Both the position numbers and the translations under genes were made by a program. 39,887 nt of DNA, taken from positions 1 to 39,887 of IMG/VR virus record IMGVR_UViG_3300025168_000212. The stretch is one strand, 5' to 3'. Each line of letters opens with the position of its first letter. Position 1 is the first letter of the stretch. Of the stretch, positions 38,836 through 39,887 are shown piece by piece. The DNA comes from a virus. The notes under the pieces were generated by a model. The model saw only the letters and a list, made by a program, of their open reading frames with translations, searched no databases and was not told the DNA's origin.

Positions 38836-39498
38836 ATGTCCTTGCTTGATCAAGCCGCAAAAAACGTATCCTCTTACAAGTTAATGATGCAGGAAACTGC
38901 CAGCAAAACAGTTGAAGATCAATACATTGTTCAGCCAAACGTATTGCTGGACATTTTGAATGATGAGATGACAACAAGAGTTATCGACAAGAAGGGTAAG
39001 AAGCAGTTTACTGGGTTTCGAACTCGACTCAAGACTGCTGAGTGGCGTCTCGCAGGAATGCTCAATTATGTCGATGAAGATATTTATCGTGAGCAAATCG
39101 ACAAGACCATTCAGTCGATGCTCAAGCACATCAAACTGGTTCAACCAAATGGCGAGTGGGTTCTCATGGAATATGAGGCCGACATCAGACCTAATAAGGG
39201 TGGAGAGCAGTCAGTCATGCTTGCTGCAAACTTCGTAGATGCAAAGAACGAAAAAGACATGCATTACCAAAACGGTGTGCCCATGGTCGATGTGAAGGTC
39301 GATGTTTCAGGAAGCAACAGAGAGTTGATTGATGCTATCCAGGCTCAAAGTTCTGGCTCAAACGATAGCGAGCTCAAGGACTTGATGAAGCAATTTATTG
39401 CTGCTGTTGCAACCAATGGCGTGGCAAACAAAGACAATACGCCGGAAGTGAAAGACGAGGCCGTACTTAAGGAAGTGCCTGCAGACTTTAGTGAGTGA
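38836..39498 (+). CDS. Unrecognised protein (220 aa) downstream of recT
   Basis: It starts 11 bases after recT with AGGAG upstream. The first 180 residues form a mixed alpha/beta domain (KTAEWRLAGMLNYVDEDIY, PNGEWVLMEYEADIRPN, SVMLAANFVDAKN) and the C-terminus is an acidic tail ending EVPADFSE. Genes in this slot are often recombination or replication accessory factors. No family is recognised. Confidence 0.7.
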   Translation: MSLLDQAAKNVSSYKLMMQETASKTVEDQYIVQPNVLLDILNDEMTTRVIDKKGKKQFTGFRTRLKTAEWRLAGMLNYVDEDIYREQIDKTIQSMLKHIKLVQPNGEWVLMEYEADIRPNKGGEQSVMLAANFVDAKNEKDMHYQNGVPMVDVKVDVSGSNRELIDAIQAQSSGSNDSELKDLMKQFIAAVATNGVANKDNTPEVKDEAVLKEVPADFSE

Positions 39499-39504
39499 TA
39501 GGGC

Positions 39505-39690
39505 GTGCCGATTTACATATTCGAATGTAACGCTTGTGGCCGAATAGCTGAAGTAATTCAGAAGTTTGGCGACAAATGGCCAGACTGTTCCGAGTGCCAG
39601 AAGCAAATGAAAAAGAAGCCCGCGCTTACTAGCTTTAGCCTTAAGGGTGATGGCTGGGCCAAGGACAATTACGGGCTAAAGAATGGCTGA
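39505..39690 (+). CDS. FmdB-like zinc-ribbon protein (61 aa)
   Basis: MPIYIFECNACGR opens the protein and CSEC follows at about 29-32, giving the FmdB-type ribbon. The C-terminus SFSLKGDGWAKDNYG is also typical of the family (GxGWxxxxY). The start is GTG at 39505 with a weak ribosome site. It is a short relative of the first ribbon of the protein at 3367. Confidence 0.75.
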   Translation: MPIYIFECNACGRIAEVIQKFGDKWPDCSECQKQMKKKPALTSFSLKGDGWAKDNYGLKNG

Positions 39691-39887
39691 ACATTCGTTA
39701 GACGATATTGTTCACTCGATTCAGTCTGCTGTGCTCGCGGCTACTGACATCGCAGAGCGACATGAGCTTGACTCAATTATGAACCAGGAGTTTTGGGAAC
39801 TCCAGGTGGATGATGATGGGAACCCGGTCAAGGACGATAACGGTCGAGATGTCTACACACCCCGCATGGTGACAATGCGAATACCCC
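39683..39887 (+). CDS. Start of a gene cut by the right edge
   Basis: The ATG overlaps the end of the zinc-ribbon gene by 8 bases. About 68 codons are visible: MAEHSLDDIVHSIQSAVLAA, a helix ending ERHELDSIMNQEFWEL, then a DDDGNPVKDDNGRDVYTPRM beta hairpin leading into VTMRIP. The helix plus strand order loosely recalls DUF2589-type proteins, which I cannot confirm. It continues beyond the window. Confidence 0.6.
   Translation, partial: MAEHSLDDIVHSIQSAVLAATDIAERHELDSIMNQEFWELQVDDDGNPVKDDNGRDVYTPRMVTMRIP

Overview
The window is a segment of a tailed double-stranded DNA bacteriophage genome (Caudoviricetes). This rests on a consecutive small terminase, large terminase, portal, scaffold and major capsid protein set, together with a phage replication and recombination module (CHC2/TOPRIM primase, VirE-type helicase, SF2 helicase, SSB, YqaJ exonuclease, RecT). 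Several small proteins resemble families I associate with marine phages (the 56-, 86- and 139-residue proteins at 10.6-11.7 kb), so an aquatic bacterial host is likely. Nothing in the sequence identifies the host. No integrase, endolysin or recognisable tail gene is present.

Layout. From 1 to 18.2 kb everything is read leftward. In transcription order: a C5 cytosine methyltransferase, three unknown genes and a RusA-like resolvase (15.3-18.2 kb), closed by an intrinsic terminator at 15153-15184; then unknown, probably virion-associated, proteins (8.6-15.1 kb), an HNH nuclease, terminase, portal, a zinc ribbon, scaffold, major capsid protein and a small decoration-like protein, closed by a terminator at 59-89. 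A further leftward gene is cut by the left edge. From 18.6 kb to the right edge most genes are read rightward. First come small early-type genes (18.6-24 kb), each in its own small unit with repeated GC-rich intergenic elements. A tightly coupled cluster of small genes follows (24.3-28.6 kb), then the replication and recombination genes (28.7-39.5 kb). Three leftward islands interrupt the rightward half: two membrane proteins, possibly lysis or superinfection functions (31.0-31.7 kb); two paralogous beta-rich proteins (32.0-32.7 kb); and a PAPK-repeat protein with a small helix-turn-helix regulator (36.4-36.9 kb). One tRNA-Asn(GTT) lies at 30.9 kb.

Regulation. The divergent region at 18.2-18.6 kb holds eight tandem 8-bp G-rich repeats and two tandem 18-bp repeats, and is the best origin or control-region candidate. 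Four intergenic elements (hairpin, then GCCCTATCA, a short GGG-closed hairpin and an alternating CG tract) recur between 19.3 and 22.7 kb, in the manner of promoter/stem-loop shuffling cassettes known from T4-type phages. A palindrome GGACA-N5-TGTCC occurs in front of two rightward promoters (24.1 and 36.9 kb). The second copy also overlaps the leftward promoter of the helix-turn-helix gene, which suggests an autoregulated two-operator circuit. Several rightward promoters share sigma70-like boxes followed by a similar purine/A-rich leader.

All functional calls come from reading motifs by eye. No database search was possible.
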